The notes below the pieces were generated by a model that saw only the letters and a program-made list of their open reading frames with translations, was not told the origin of the DNA and did not search any database. Position numbers and translations under genes: made by a program. From Byssothecium circinans (taxonomy: Eukaryota > Ascomycota > Dothideomycetes > Pleosporales > Massarinaceae), in NCBI GenBank assembly GCA_010015675.1, contig ML977003.1:1-64000 (forward strand): a stretch of 64,000 bases of DNA. The letters run 5' to 3'. Positions 22,231 through 32,916 of the stretch are shown here, in pieces (position 1 is the stretch's first letter; the number at the start of each line of letters is the position of its first letter).

Positions 22231-24438
22231 TTAGACCCGGTCGGGCAACCGCTGCGCAATCAAGATGAAGCCCGAAGGACGCTCGACCGACGGCTCTACC
22301 CTCTCCTCTCGATGGAGGTTATCCAGTAGAGCTCGCGGTATTGAACCCTCGGGCGGCGGCCTGAGTTCGGTCTTCAGAGCCTTTTGACGCCGTCGCTCAC
22401 GCTCTCCTACCACGTCCCTCATAATCTTAACCAGCCCGCTCCAGCCCACCTGATTGGCGGCTGCAGGATGATTTAAGAGTCGATCCAGTAGTGGAAGAGG
22501 AAGGGAAAGAAGAATGCTTGAGAGGACTTGGGTGATGTGGTTCGGCTTCAGATCATCCTCAGGGGGTGCGTCACCAAATCGAATTTTACTAAGACGTGGG
22601 TTATGCGTAGGTTGCCTCTGCTCAATCACAGCAGGCAAACGAGGATACTGGCGCATCTCCGGTGCGATGGTGTAGAGGTTGAAGTCGGTCGGGAACTTGT
22701 ACGCAATGAACTCGAGGGTATCATCCAGAAGTGGGACTGCATATGTCTCCAAGAGGCGGCTGTCTGTAGCAGTGGCACTAGGTTGCACTGTGGTCTTGTT
22801 CGCGGTGAGGCCGAAAGCAATCACTTGATCGACAGTGTCCCACCGCAGAAGAGCCTTTGCAACCCGCAATCCCGATGTCTGCATTTCGGTGATTTGTAGG
22901 ACCCTACCGGCAGCGGCGTAACTAATAGCTTGACCCATGCGCCTACGAGCTTCGTTGAACGAGTACCCATGTTCGCTGCCTCTGTCGTAGGGGCTCAGGC
23001 CGAAAAGGAAAGATTGCGGAGACAGAAGAGGAGCGCCATACAAGATCTTGATAGCTTCATGAAGAGACTCGGGCGTTATGAACCCGTCGTTGGTCAGGAT
23101 GTCGACCAGACGGCGCGGGTCCTTGGTTCGAAAGGCAGGAGGCGCACTTCGACGAAGGGCTTCCATGATAACAGGACTCCGGGACACAATGGCGGCATGC
23201 ACAGGCAGGGACAAGAGGGTGGCTTCTGGAGATCGTATGTGTAGAATGTAGTCAGTGAACTCAGGGCTACCAAACAAGCCGAAAACGTGCTTGGTCAGTT
23301 CGTAGCCTTCATTCGGAGGTTCGAATTGATGCGAAGCGCCCCCATTTGTATATGGCACGGTAGCTTCCTCACCGATGGATGCAGACTTGACGTCACCCAA
23401 CGGTGATTTGCTGGGGGACTGTGTATGGGAGCTGGTGGTACCATTCAGGGCTGCGAGGCCGGTTTGAAGTGGAAATGGAGCCTGAAAAGGCGCTTGGTAC
23501 GACGTCGAGCCAGGTGGGAACGAGGGTGAAGTGTAACCATGCCCGTTGCCGTAGACAGCCTCGGGCGGAGGCGCCATAGAGTACGCAGACTGGAGCCACG
23601 TCGCAGCGGGATCTGACGGGTGATGAGAGTGGCCGGGGAAGAACTGCGGTGCCAAGCGGGGAGCGAGGCCCGGCGGTGGGCGTGCAAAGGTGGGCTGCGG
23701 TGCAGGCATTTCCGGCTCTACTTCTTGTGGAGTTGAAGGAAGGGCCGGAGATTCTTGGACCGGCCCACCGAAAACTAGACCCTCAACACTTGGTTGTACA
23801 CGATGCATAGGCATGATACCCGTTGGCGGGAAGCCAGGCAATTCCACGGCCTCCGCGGCAGGTGTATAGGCTAGCGGCTTCTCTCGGGGGTAAAACTCGG
23901 GGGGGAGCTCGGCGGGCACGGTAGGCTTGGGACGGTCGCCGTTAAGCGCGACAGTGGTGGGTTCGGGCTGTGGCGTAGGAGGGGCATCTTTGGCAACTTG
24001 CGGCTCAAAGTGTTCCTGTGAAGCTGCTTGAGGCCTGGTCAGCGCGTTTCTCTGAAGCTGTGTGGGATTGTCTGTCATAAAAGACGGACCTTGGGCATCC
24101 GCAGTCTCGTCCAAATGGTGGTCTCCCGATCGAGCTGGCGAGCTTGCCGGCACAGGTTCATCTACGTCCCCTTGGCTGGCAGCGGAGACCTTTGAGTCCG
24201 GAGTGAGGGGAGTCTGGGGTGGTGCAGCACCGCGCTCTGGCTGCTCCTCATCTGCGGATTGGGGCGTGGGCTCACGCTGAGTCACTGCGGCCGCCGTCGT
24301 AGACTCATCTGGAGTAATTGGTCTCGCGGCAGCCGGCGGCTTCGCGAGGCGATGGGGGATGGCCGGAATGATACGCGGGGGCGGGCGGCGGGCTTGCTTC
24401 TGGGGAGCAGCAGCGTTGGCGGTTTGGGCTGGTGCCAT
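22231..24438 (-). CDS. BTB/POZ-like domain protein of unknown function
   Basis: Single exon of 735 residues from the ATG at 24438. Residues 1-370 are low-complexity, rich in Pro, Ala, Thr and Gln. From about 380 the chain becomes ordered: HVFGLFGSPEFTDYILHI, LPVHAAIVSRSP and VIMEALRRS resemble the first half of a BTB/POZ fold, where the target protein or dimer partner would dock. A helical C-terminal region follows (KILYGAPLLSP, RRRMGQAISYAAAGRVLQI, FGDAPPEDDLKP, QVLSSILLSLPLPLLDRLL, and GFILIAQRLPDRV at the end). The family appears as conserved uncharacterised proteins in filamentous ascomycetes. It could be an adaptor for a cullin-3-type ligase or a transcription cofactor, but nothing in the sequence decides this. 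Confidence 0.82.
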   Translation of the reverse strand: MAPAQTANAAAPQKQARRPPPRIIPAIPHRLAKPPAAARPITPDESTTAAAVTQREPTPQSADEEQPERGAAPPQTPLTPDSKVSAASQGDVDEPVPASSPARSGDHHLDETADAQGPSFMTDNPTQLQRNALTRPQAASQEHFEPQVAKDAPPTPQPEPTTVALNGDRPKPTVPAELPPEFYPREKPLAYTPAAEAVELPGFPPTGIMPMHRVQPSVEGLVFGGPVQESPALPSTPQEVEPEMPAPQPTFARPPPGLAPRLAPQFFPGHSHHPSDPAATWLQSAYSMAPPPEAVYGNGHGYTSPSFPPGSTSYQAPFQAPFPLQTGLAALNGTTSSHTQSPSKSPLGDVKSASIGEEATVPYTNGGASHQFEPPNEGYELTKHVFGLFGSPEFTDYILHIRSPEATLLSLPVHAAIVSRSPVIMEALRRSAPPAFRTKDPRRLVDILTNDGFITPESLHEAIKILYGAPLLSPQSFLFGLSPYDRGSEHGYSFNEARRRMGQAISYAAAGRVLQITEMQTSGLRVAKALLRWDTVDQVIAFGLTANKTTVQPSATATDSRLLETYAVPLLDDTLEFIAYKFPTDFNLYTIAPEMRQYPRLPAVIEQRQPTHNPRLSKIRFGDAPPEDDLKPNHITQVLSSILLSLPLPLLDRLLNHPAAANQVGWSGLVKIMRDVVGERERRRQKALKTELRPPPEGSIPRALLDNLHREERVEPSVERPSGFILIAQRLPDRV

Positions 24439-25460
24439 GATGATGATGGGATGGGCTGACGCGAGCGGGAGAGAGGTACAGATGCAGCAACAGCGGCTCC
24501 AAGATAATTGCGCGACACGCTCGACCTGTCAATTATCCTGGAGCGCCTGGTGAGAGAGGAGGCGGAAGAGGTGAAGGAGAAGTGAGGTGGGATGGCGCGG
24601 GTGGAGAGACGCTGGCGATGCAAGTCCAGGTAGAATGCAGTTATGTGGGGAAAAGTTAGTTGGATTTTTAGCCCGTGCGGTTGATGCGTCATCGCTCCTC
24701 CATCTTCTATCTGTAGATTCGCTTTATATACGACCTATATCAGCGTTGGCAGCACTTGTATAAGAGTGAACTTTCTACCGCCTTTTCGGCTGTATTTAGA
24801 TACACCCGTAATACTCTTTGCTTCACGTCAATGTTGACCCGTGGACCCGTGGGCTGCGTGCTCACACGTGATCCATGCATCTATCACCACCAGTCAACCG
24901 GTCGTTGACTTCGCACATCCAATGGTAATATCCAAGATTGAGGGGCACCAAAACCATGGATACAGACAGATCCAAGGACTGTAGCAGGCGATGAAAGGGG
25001 TTATCGTCGACAGAGCCACGACAAGTGCCTGGGAATTCGTGGTCGGACGACACTGCATGTGATATCTGAAGAATCTCAAACACGCTCCCACAGCAATGGC
25101 AGTGCTATACAGCCCAAGCGCTTCCTCTACTAACTAACGTCACATATGATATCCAGAGTAACAGCATTTCCTCGTCATCGTTAAAATACTCCGGTCGAGT
25201 TTTACCCGCATCGACGCTCCTTCCGCCAATTAGTCACCACTGACTGACTCCTCCAATAATGTCAGTCAAGAACCTCAGCCAGCACGTGCCGACAGTGCCA
25301 ATTCTATGCCTTCGTCATCTCCTCCACGCTCGCGATGGCTTCCCGAACACCTGCGCCGACAATTGTGTCATGACATAGTCTTTTCCTCAAGCTCTCCATC
25401 CTCAACCAACCTACAATATATACGTATCATACATCTTCACCACCCTCAGACAAGAGACGA
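24439..25460. promoter_or_regulatory. Divergent intergenic region, BTB-like gene and 712-residue orphan
   Basis: 1022 bp between two divergent ATGs. A TTTATATACG run lies near 24723. No gene is seen inside. Confidence 0.45.
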
Positions 25461-27645
25461 ATGGCCCCGGGACCGGCTCGCCCCAACTATGATGGACCAT
25501 GTGCACGCCGGCAACCGTGCAGCGCACGCAGTCGTAGAGACAGTCGCCGTGCCGACTGCCTACCCATAGACGGTTCCGCAAGCTCGGCGAACAGACGAGC
25601 GAGTATTGCTCATCGCGAATTCGCCCCTTCGTGTGAGTGACCCGCTGAGTCAGTCATACACGTATTGACCCTCATCAGGGAACCGCTTTAGCATACTGGC
25701 GGATCTTGATTCGTCGGCGACACAGACAGAGTGGTCATTTGACTTCAAGCAGACCTCGCGCTCCGCACGGCGAAGAAGTCAACGCGGCAACCACAACTGG
25801 CTCAAGCAAGCCGTTCAACAGAGACGAGCCTCACAGAAAGACGCCGTACCGACACACATTGCTAACCGTGCTGTACCTGACGAGTCTCCGAAGACGCCCA
25901 CGCCAGGCCTAACACTCAACCACTCTGGCGAGCCACTGGCGGATTTCCCCTTTACTCTGAATCCAGTCAGGCACCATTGGCGCACACAATTCCGCCCCAA
26001 TTCTGAAACTTTTTCAACGGGTTCAGCGCTGCACGTTCCTGAGACCTTTGCTCTTCGTCCTCCTGAGCCTTGCCTGACCGAGGCCAAGGGGAAACACTGC
26101 AGGATAGCAAGTCCATCTGTCAAGCCAAAGCCGTCGAATCTCGCTCCTCTATCGGTTCCGGTTGCGATCCCTTCTGTTGCTGTTAGTCGTGGGTCACCCG
26201 CTCAAGGTGCGAACGTTTGCATCCCGTGGCAGAGACAAGCCGGGAAGCAACCTCCCCGCGCTCCTTCCACTCCCACTCAGAAGGCAGTTGCAGCGGCATG
26301 CCGAGCTGTTACAGCACAACTACCTGATAGCGTTCCTTCAAGCAGCCCGTCTAGTCGACATCCTTCCGTCGCCTCGTCCCCTTCGCCGCTCCGTTCTCTC
26401 CTGCAAGCGCCGCTTACCCCTGAGCGTTCATCACCTGTCAATTCACCATATTCCCTTCTTTCCATCACGCCTCCATCAACGGCAACACCGGTGTTGTCGA
26501 CCTATCCTACAGTTTCCGACTTGACCACATCGCCCAGCATCTTCGCAACACTTCCACCACCGCAGCCGAACAGGATTCCGTCTCCGCTACCATCCCAACT
26601 GCTCTCAGCACACATTGTCCGCGAGGCCTGGACTGAACCCAAAATCACCATTCTGGATAAACTGTTCCAGAATTCGCTCATTACAGCGCCTGCCATGTCT
26701 CAACGACCTTTCATCAACCACCCGAAGATGACATCTTACTTTTCGACATCCGGGCCCATCAAGCCGGCGGTGCCCAGGTTCTTGACTCCTAGGGTGCTTG
26801 CAACATTGTCAAAAGTACCACAAGAGGACGGAGTGGAGGCTTTCCTGAAGAAAGGCCATGCAAAGCCTTGCTGGTGTGCATACTACAAGAGGATGCACCC
26901 CTCGACCACCTCCCAGACGTTGGACGACACTCATGAGGCCGCTGTCTCCACCCCTGGCCTGTCATCAGCTCTGGGCAGCCCGATCACAATCATCCGCAAG
27001 CGCAAGTACAGTGATACTGACTTGGAGGCGGAATTGGAGAATCTGACCATCTCACCATCGACGGCTTCTGCAAAGTCGGATTCCGATTTTGAGGACCCTA
27101 GTTACAGCGTCCGCAGCTTTATCACAGCAAGTGCTACCGAGGCAGACGAGCGTTCGCAGTCACCACAAAGCAGTGAAAAGAGCGGAAGCATGGTTCTGCT
27201 CCCCGAAACAAACAGCGAACAAGCAAGCCCTGAGGAGGACGACGACTGGTCCGTGGTCACTCCCGACGATGACCGCTACGGTCAACGCAACGTCGCCGCT
27301 CCCTCCACCAACCTCATCACCCCTACCAGTACCGACACCGATGCCGAGTTCCTCGCAGTCTCACCATCCGCAAGCGTCATCTCGTACCCAACACCGCCCC
27401 GAACACCCCTTCTCAGTCCACGCATTCCATCGCCCCCACTGTCCCAAACCCTCCGCACAACCCTCACACAAGCCTTCAACATCCACCCTCCGAATCCACC
27501 TCCGCACCCCAGCACTCCCACAACAATCATCGCACCAGCGCCCTCAAACGTCGAGATCCTGTACGGTCTGTGTCCCGATTGCATGAACAACGACTGCGAG
27601 TGCACCAGCGCCGCGACTTCTGGTGCGGAGTGGCCGACGCCCTAG
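25461..27645 (+). CDS. Pro/Ser-rich orphan protein with a C-terminal Cys motif
   Basis: Exons 25461-25632 and 25679-27645 (46-nt intron: donor TCGTGTGAGT, branch TTGACC, acceptor ATCAG) give 712 residues. The first exon is easily missed because exon 2 has no early ATG; the joined frame is open throughout. The N-terminus is Arg/Cys-rich (MAPGPARPNYDGPCARRQP). WNRFSILADLD spans the junction, and a basic RRRSQRGNHNW follows. The middle third is Pro/Ser/Thr-rich and probably disordered. From about 430: VLATLSKVPQEDGVEAFLKKGHAKPCWCAYY, the best ordered segment. Then come acidic Ser stretches (DDDWSVVTPDDD) and a C-terminal LCPDCMNNDCEC that could bind a metal. No known family is recognised. The CWC and CPDC..C patterns suggest a zinc-dependent nuclear factor, as inference only. 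Confidence 0.78.
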
Positions 27646-29295
27646 GAGGCGAGGAATATGCGGCGGACGAGGCGGAAACGGAGCAAGTCCGGGTATAGCA
27701 AAGACATGAGCCTGGAGGACAAAGGAAATCAGGAGGGAAAAGCTTGACTTGACTTGACTCGGAGATTCTATCTGGGATGGTGTCCTTGGTCTAGTTGGAA
27801 AAATGACTCGGTCTGGATAGTCGCCGGTCTGGTGGATGCTTGGATGCTTTGTCTAGTTCCTTTGGGGCTGGCGGCTATCTAGATAGATTGATTACGTAGT
27901 CCAATTGCACTTCCCGACGTCCCTAAAAAAGATTGGATAGATATCGTTCCTGCTTCGCTTCTTGTGTCGTGGCTATCTAGTACCTTGACCTTCCTTTCCT
28001 TTTCCTTTTCCTTTTCCTTTTCCTTNNNNNNNNNNNNNNNNNNNNNNNNNNNNNNNNNNNNNNNNNNNNNNNNNNNNNNNTTTCCTTTTCCTTTTCCTTT
28101 TCCTTTTCCTTCCTGACCTTGGCCTTGATCTAGGGAAAAGTTGGCTTGGTTTTAAAGTCAGCGTATATGGACTCCAACGCGAGACTTTCCCTTGGTAGAC
28201 CGCGATATATGTAGATCGACGGTAGTGGCTGAGGCAGTGGTAGGTACGTTAAGAGCGTGGATCGCGAGGTTCGGTCATGTACTTTACGTGTCTTTAAATT
28301 TTTCCTTTCCTTGCTTGCTGGTTGGTTGGGTGGTTGGTAATGAACTAGGGTTGACGCCGGTTATTTAGTTATAACTAATTAGGTGGTGATTACGCGCCCC
28401 AGCCTAGTCCAACCCATCCCAGCGCCTTCCCATTTTTTCTTCTTTGAGCGAGTATTTGTTAAGGAGTATTTGTTGTTGTTGTGTGTTATATTTATATTTA
28501 TTGTAGCCTATATTAGCGTTAGGGTTAGTTAGCGTTATATTGTAACGAAGTTCCGCTTCGTCTCGTGCAACACCACGGGCGAGATTGAGAGCGTGTTAGA
28601 GGAGAGAGTGTCAGTGAGTGAGTATGAATGAGTGAAAATTCGACTTCGACTAGATAGGTGTAGGTGTATAATAACATTAACATTAACACTAACATTGGAA
28701 TACTAACGTTAACCTAAGTAATCCCAATCTGCAGTTTAAAAGATAGTAGGGTGGGAACGTAGCTCGCTTGCTTTATTTATTGGAATATTCAGTAGCATGC
28801 TAGACTATGGCGAAAACGGACTGGTGGGCACGCAGACTGACTGACTGGCTGGTAGACAGACATGTAAACTATCCACATACACAGTATGCTACTCCGAACT
28901 GTCCATGGCTTCTAATGTTCTCATCGCCAGAAGTAACATCAGCTTCGAATGCACGTGTTGTCAGGATGCACGACGAACAGTTATTACCAAAATCCCAAAA
29001 AGTAAATAAAGGATAACGGAATAGCCACCTCGAGCACGCGAGCACAACCTTGGAATACACTATGCTCTGAATACCGTCTCCATGATCAAGTATCACATCC
29101 ATATCAAGACCGGTCGATTCAGTGAATTCACTATCCACATTCCCCAGGAGTTTGGCGAGGCTGAAGCTGCAGCTGCCCGAAAAGGCCGTACCGACCCCAC
29201 GTCAGACTCGAGTGGCTGCCTGTTTTCGGGCTGAGCCATGTCCAACATTCTTCGAACAGGTACTTCCCACACAATTTATTTTTACTACTTTACTC
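27646..29295. other. 1.65-kb intergenic region with a microsatellite and an assembly gap
   Basis: Follows the Pro/Ser-rich gene and leads to the HET gene. Contains a (TTTTCC)n tract broken by 55 Ns, AT-rich stretches, and short AACATT/AACGTTA-like repeats near 28670-28720. No gene is seen. Confidence 0.5.
27990..28112 (+). repeat. (TTTTCC)n microsatellite interrupted by a 55-N gap (28026-28080)
   Basis: The hexamer TTTTCC repeats on both sides of the N run in the same phase, so the gap is an unresolved microsatellite rather than missing unique sequence. The true repeat number is unknown. Confidence 0.93.
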
Positions 29296-31949
29296 ATGAA
29301 CGTAATGGAGTCCCCTACCTCTTACGATACCGAGCCCGGGAAAGGTAACGAGATCAACCAGGACGCGGGCTTACGTAGAACATGGACGACAGTAGGGCCG
29401 CAGATCGAAGACAATCATACCCCAAACCGGAGCAGCACACTCGATGTTTTTGGATCCCATCGAACGTCGCGTCGCTACGTTCCCAGCCTCACATTGCCCA
29501 AGCTTTCGTCGCCATCGACACGCACTCGACCCACGGTGGAAAAGGAGCTCTGTAGCTTCTGCACGACTGCCATGATCACATCCGACGAGAAGTGGGGACT
29601 TCACCATCACAGTTACGAAGAGCTCAGACAATCGGCGCTGAGAGATTGCGTTCTGTGTAAGCAACTGTGCGAGGACGTGCATGCCTCAAATGTCGATCCG
29701 CTGACATTGCGTTGGCCGCTGCATCGTTGGACAATCCGCAGCCCGGAGCGCATCGACGAGACTGAAGACGTTTTTTCCGGGCTCGTCTTCAGACCAGCAT
29801 TTGCTTTGGCACCTAGAAGTTGCAACAAGCAGATCTCTCTGCCCGAAAGGACGTTTCTCCTCTTCCAACAGAGCGGTAAGGGTTCCCCACGACGTTTAGC
29901 GATGGAAGGAAGAGACTGACTGACAGTCTCTCATATATAGATGCAGAGCGTATGCAGCCCTTATATTCGCTTGGCGATAGCTCGTTTTCGCCACAGTCCC
30001 AGCGCACGATGCGCAGATGGACCCAGGAATGCAACGAGAATCATCCAAACTGCCAGGACAGGGTCGACAAGGACTTCCTTCCCACCCGGCTCTTGGATGT
30101 GACTCGCGACGATGACCGCGTCTATCTGGTCGAGAGCAGCACAGATGACGTTCGCAAACCGTACGCTACCCTTAGCTACAGCTGGGGGAGAGTGCGGTTC
30201 ACAAGGTTACAAGTAGATCTGTTACACCGGTTCGTGCGGGAAGGCATCCCTCTGAACGATCTCCCTAAATCGATCCAGGAAGCTATCGCCGCCACTAGAA
30301 TGATTGGTTTACAGTACATCTGGGTAGACAGTCTTTGCATCATACAGGACTCCCATCAGGACTGGCAGATCGAAGCGTCTCTAATGCTTCAAGTGTACAG
30401 AAACTCTTTCGTCAATTTCGCTGCTACCGATACAGCGGGAGCTGACGGTGGTATGTTCCGGCAGAGGGATCCGCGAGCATTGTTCGACGCCGAATGTCAG
30501 GGGCGGCCCAATTCGAGGATCTTCGGTAACGCTATTTGGCGGATAGTTCCAAAGGCTCTTTGGGACGAGCACGTTTTGAGTGCGTCTTTGAATACACGCG
30601 GCTGGGTCTTTCAAGGTAAGCCGACGCAACGTTGCAAGATTCCGACGCACAACACGTTCTAGCATTCTTCATGTCAGACACATGGTCTGGTGACTCATTG
30701 TACTAGATGTGCGATTTATACTGACATTGCCCCCCCAGAGAGACTTCTCTCCCCACGCCTACTTCATTTCACCAAAGACCAGGTCTTCTGGGATTGTGCG
30801 ACCATGAGCGCGTGCGAAACATTTCCCGGCGGTCTCCCGCAACCACTGGATACGGGAAGTAATGATAGGTACTGGCGCTGGAAGCTTCAGGACTCCTCTA
30901 ACCTGAACTTTTTTCTCCCAACCGTGGTCGACCAGTCCCTGGAACAATTCTGGCGTAACGCTATTCGAACGTACTCAGTGTGCCGGTTGACTATAAGGCA
31001 AGACAAGCTCATCGCGATTTGGGGCATAGTACGTTTCCTTATCGGTGCTCTCCGGGAGAGATACGCAGACGGTATGTGGGAAAGGAACCTTGAAGAGCAG
31101 CTCGCATGGTACGTGGTTGGGGCGCAGCAAGGTGATGGAAGGCCCTCCGAGCGACCCAGCGGGGTTGACATACCGACATGGTCTTGGGCATCGGTGGATG
31201 GCGAGATCGTGCTTCCCGACAGATTCGCCGCTGTCAGGGATTACCAGATCGTCAGTCACGATGGCACTCCAATCGTATTCAACCTCCATGGTCCGGACAG
31301 TGATCGGAACGAGGGACCGCGCACATGGATAGAGCAGCTGCAGGTGTATGAGACCAGAATGAAGGAGATTGACGAGCTCCGTTTAGGTGGACCGCGGTCA
31401 CCCCCAAAACACTCTCCTGGCACACAACCTGATGGAGATTCCGAGTGCGACCCTTTTTCGTCACCGATACCTCGTCTCAGAAACCATTCAATCCCCATCA
31501 TGGGACACATCGGGAGAATGGACCTGCATAAAATGCCTTCGGGCTCGGAATGGACTTTGACGTCGATCCACGAGCATACCGACGGATCGGAACAATACGG
31601 TGTTCTCGAGGCGTTCCCAGACGTCGATCCCGGTTCTTCGGCAGGAAGTGACGACTACCTCGATCAGACTCTCTTCCTGGTCCTTGCCATGAGCACGGTC
31701 TATCCCGAAGGCCATCGTGGACGGAAAATCGAAGACGCGACCGACACGTGCACCGGCGTGGGGCTGTTGATCGACTCCAAGGGTGGGAACAGCGGCACTT
31801 GCATGGGGCATTTTGTCAGGACGGGAGCGTTTCGCTTCACCGGGGTGAGGTTCAGTATATTTCGCGCGGCGTTCATACAAGATCCCGCCGAGCTTGGGAT
31901 CTGCGGCGACTATGATCTTGAGAGAGGGCATAAGATCTGGTTGGACTGA
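29296..31949 (+). CDS. HET (heterokaryon incompatibility) domain protein
   Basis: Exons 29296-29875, 29941-30615 and 30739-31949 (introns 65 and 123 nt) give 821 residues. The frame is open further upstream without ATG, so the start at 29296, or the Met at 29305, is a choice. ELCSFCTTAM and RDCVLCKQLC form the Cys pairs that often precede HET domains. The HET core starts at about 268: YATLSYSWG, GIPLNDLPKSIQEAI, YIWVDSLCIIQDS.QDW, MLQVYRNSFVNFAATD, and the split WVFQERLLSPR block restored exactly by removing intron 2. The family consensus in the first block has Cys before Trp; here it is Ser. HET proteins trigger cell death when fusing cells differ at partner loci, but most of the many copies per genome have no assigned role. 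Confidence 0.9.
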
Positions 31950-32276
31950 AGACTGTGGCCACGCCGAGCGGCGGAAATCTGGCAACGCTTTCTTTCTTTT
32001 CCTTTGGCGATCAATTAGTGTCACTCTTTCGGGCGTAAGATCACCTTTGGGGTGAACAACAGCACACCACACCCGGCCCGTCAAGCTGGACTTCCCTTCC
32101 GATGCGTATCAGGAGGGTATGGGGACTCTGACCCGCAATCAGAAGAAGGTTGATAGGATAAAGAGGAGCTTTGGATTGCTATACAAACGAATGAATGAAG
32201 GAACAGTGCAGTGCTGTCAAAAGAGCGGTTCGATACTATGTCGTACAAAGGAAAACTGTCTGTATTGCCATGGTGG

Positions 32277-32299
32277 ATGATGATGATGATGATGATGAT
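32277..32299 (+). repeat. (ATG)n trinucleotide microsatellite
   Basis: About seven uninterrupted GAT/ATG units in the 3' intergenic region. Confidence 0.85.
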
Positions 32300-32681
32300 C
32301 ACCGAGACCTAATTAGGAGGTAAAAACCAATGGCTCAGGCTGATTACATGACGGTGGGCGCATCCTTACATCACACTTCCACTAAACAATCAGGTCAACC
32401 ACTAAATCAAATCTCGAACGAGACGTCAGCACCATCTCCTCAACCTCCCCCACGTCCGGTACCCAGCGCCCTCCCACCGCACCGTGCAACAAAACACGAT
32501 GGGGAAAGAGAAAAACAAGGCAAGAACCAGGGTACGAGAAATTCGGGCATGGGGCGCTCGACGCCTAGCTAGCTTTCTATCTAAACCAGGTAGATAGTTG
32601 ACCATCATTCAACCTAAAGCAACAGTACACGGAAGAAGAAGAAAACAATTCTTAGCTCATTACTCTTACTCGCCAACGAAT

Positions 32682-32708
32682 CCATCCCATCCCATCCCAT
32701 CCCATCCC
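32682..32708 (+). repeat. (CCCAT)n pentanucleotide microsatellite
   Basis: Five tandem CCCAT units, then a C-rich run. Confidence 0.85.
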
Positions 32709-32916
32709 CCAAAACGCCAGACGCCCTACCCACCCAACCGGTCCAAACAAAACTTCATCCCTTCATCCATCATCAATCCATATACACAAACACCCCACCC
32801 CCACCCTCACAACTACACATCCTCTCCACTCACTGAGTCACTCACCCCACCCTCCCAGCCATCCTCTCCTCATTCCTCCTCTTCCACCTCCTCCTCTCCC
32901 CATCCATCCAGGAATT

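Larger units (their letters stand above)
31950..32916. other. Convergent 3' region with simple repeats
   Basis: Between the HET gene stop and the coiled-coil gene stop. It has a (GAT)n run at 32277-32299 and a (CCCAT)n run at about 32682-32708. The 32598-33329 plus-strand frame is Pro/His/Ser filler over these repeats and the next gene's antisense. Confidence 0.5.

Noticed and set aside
28500..28545. Telomere-like TTAGGG near AT-rich DNA
   Set aside because: A single TTAGGG in degenerate AGCGTTA repeats, not an array; no telomere or relic supported.
29122..29295. Extension of the HET gene upstream of the first ATG
   Set aside because: Frame is open but starts with GTG and has no family content; the first ATG at 29296 is more likely.
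30690..30738. Start of a separate gene at the third HET segment
   Set aside because: Removing the 123-nt intron restores the canonical WVFQERLLSPR block, so this is exon 3 of the same gene.
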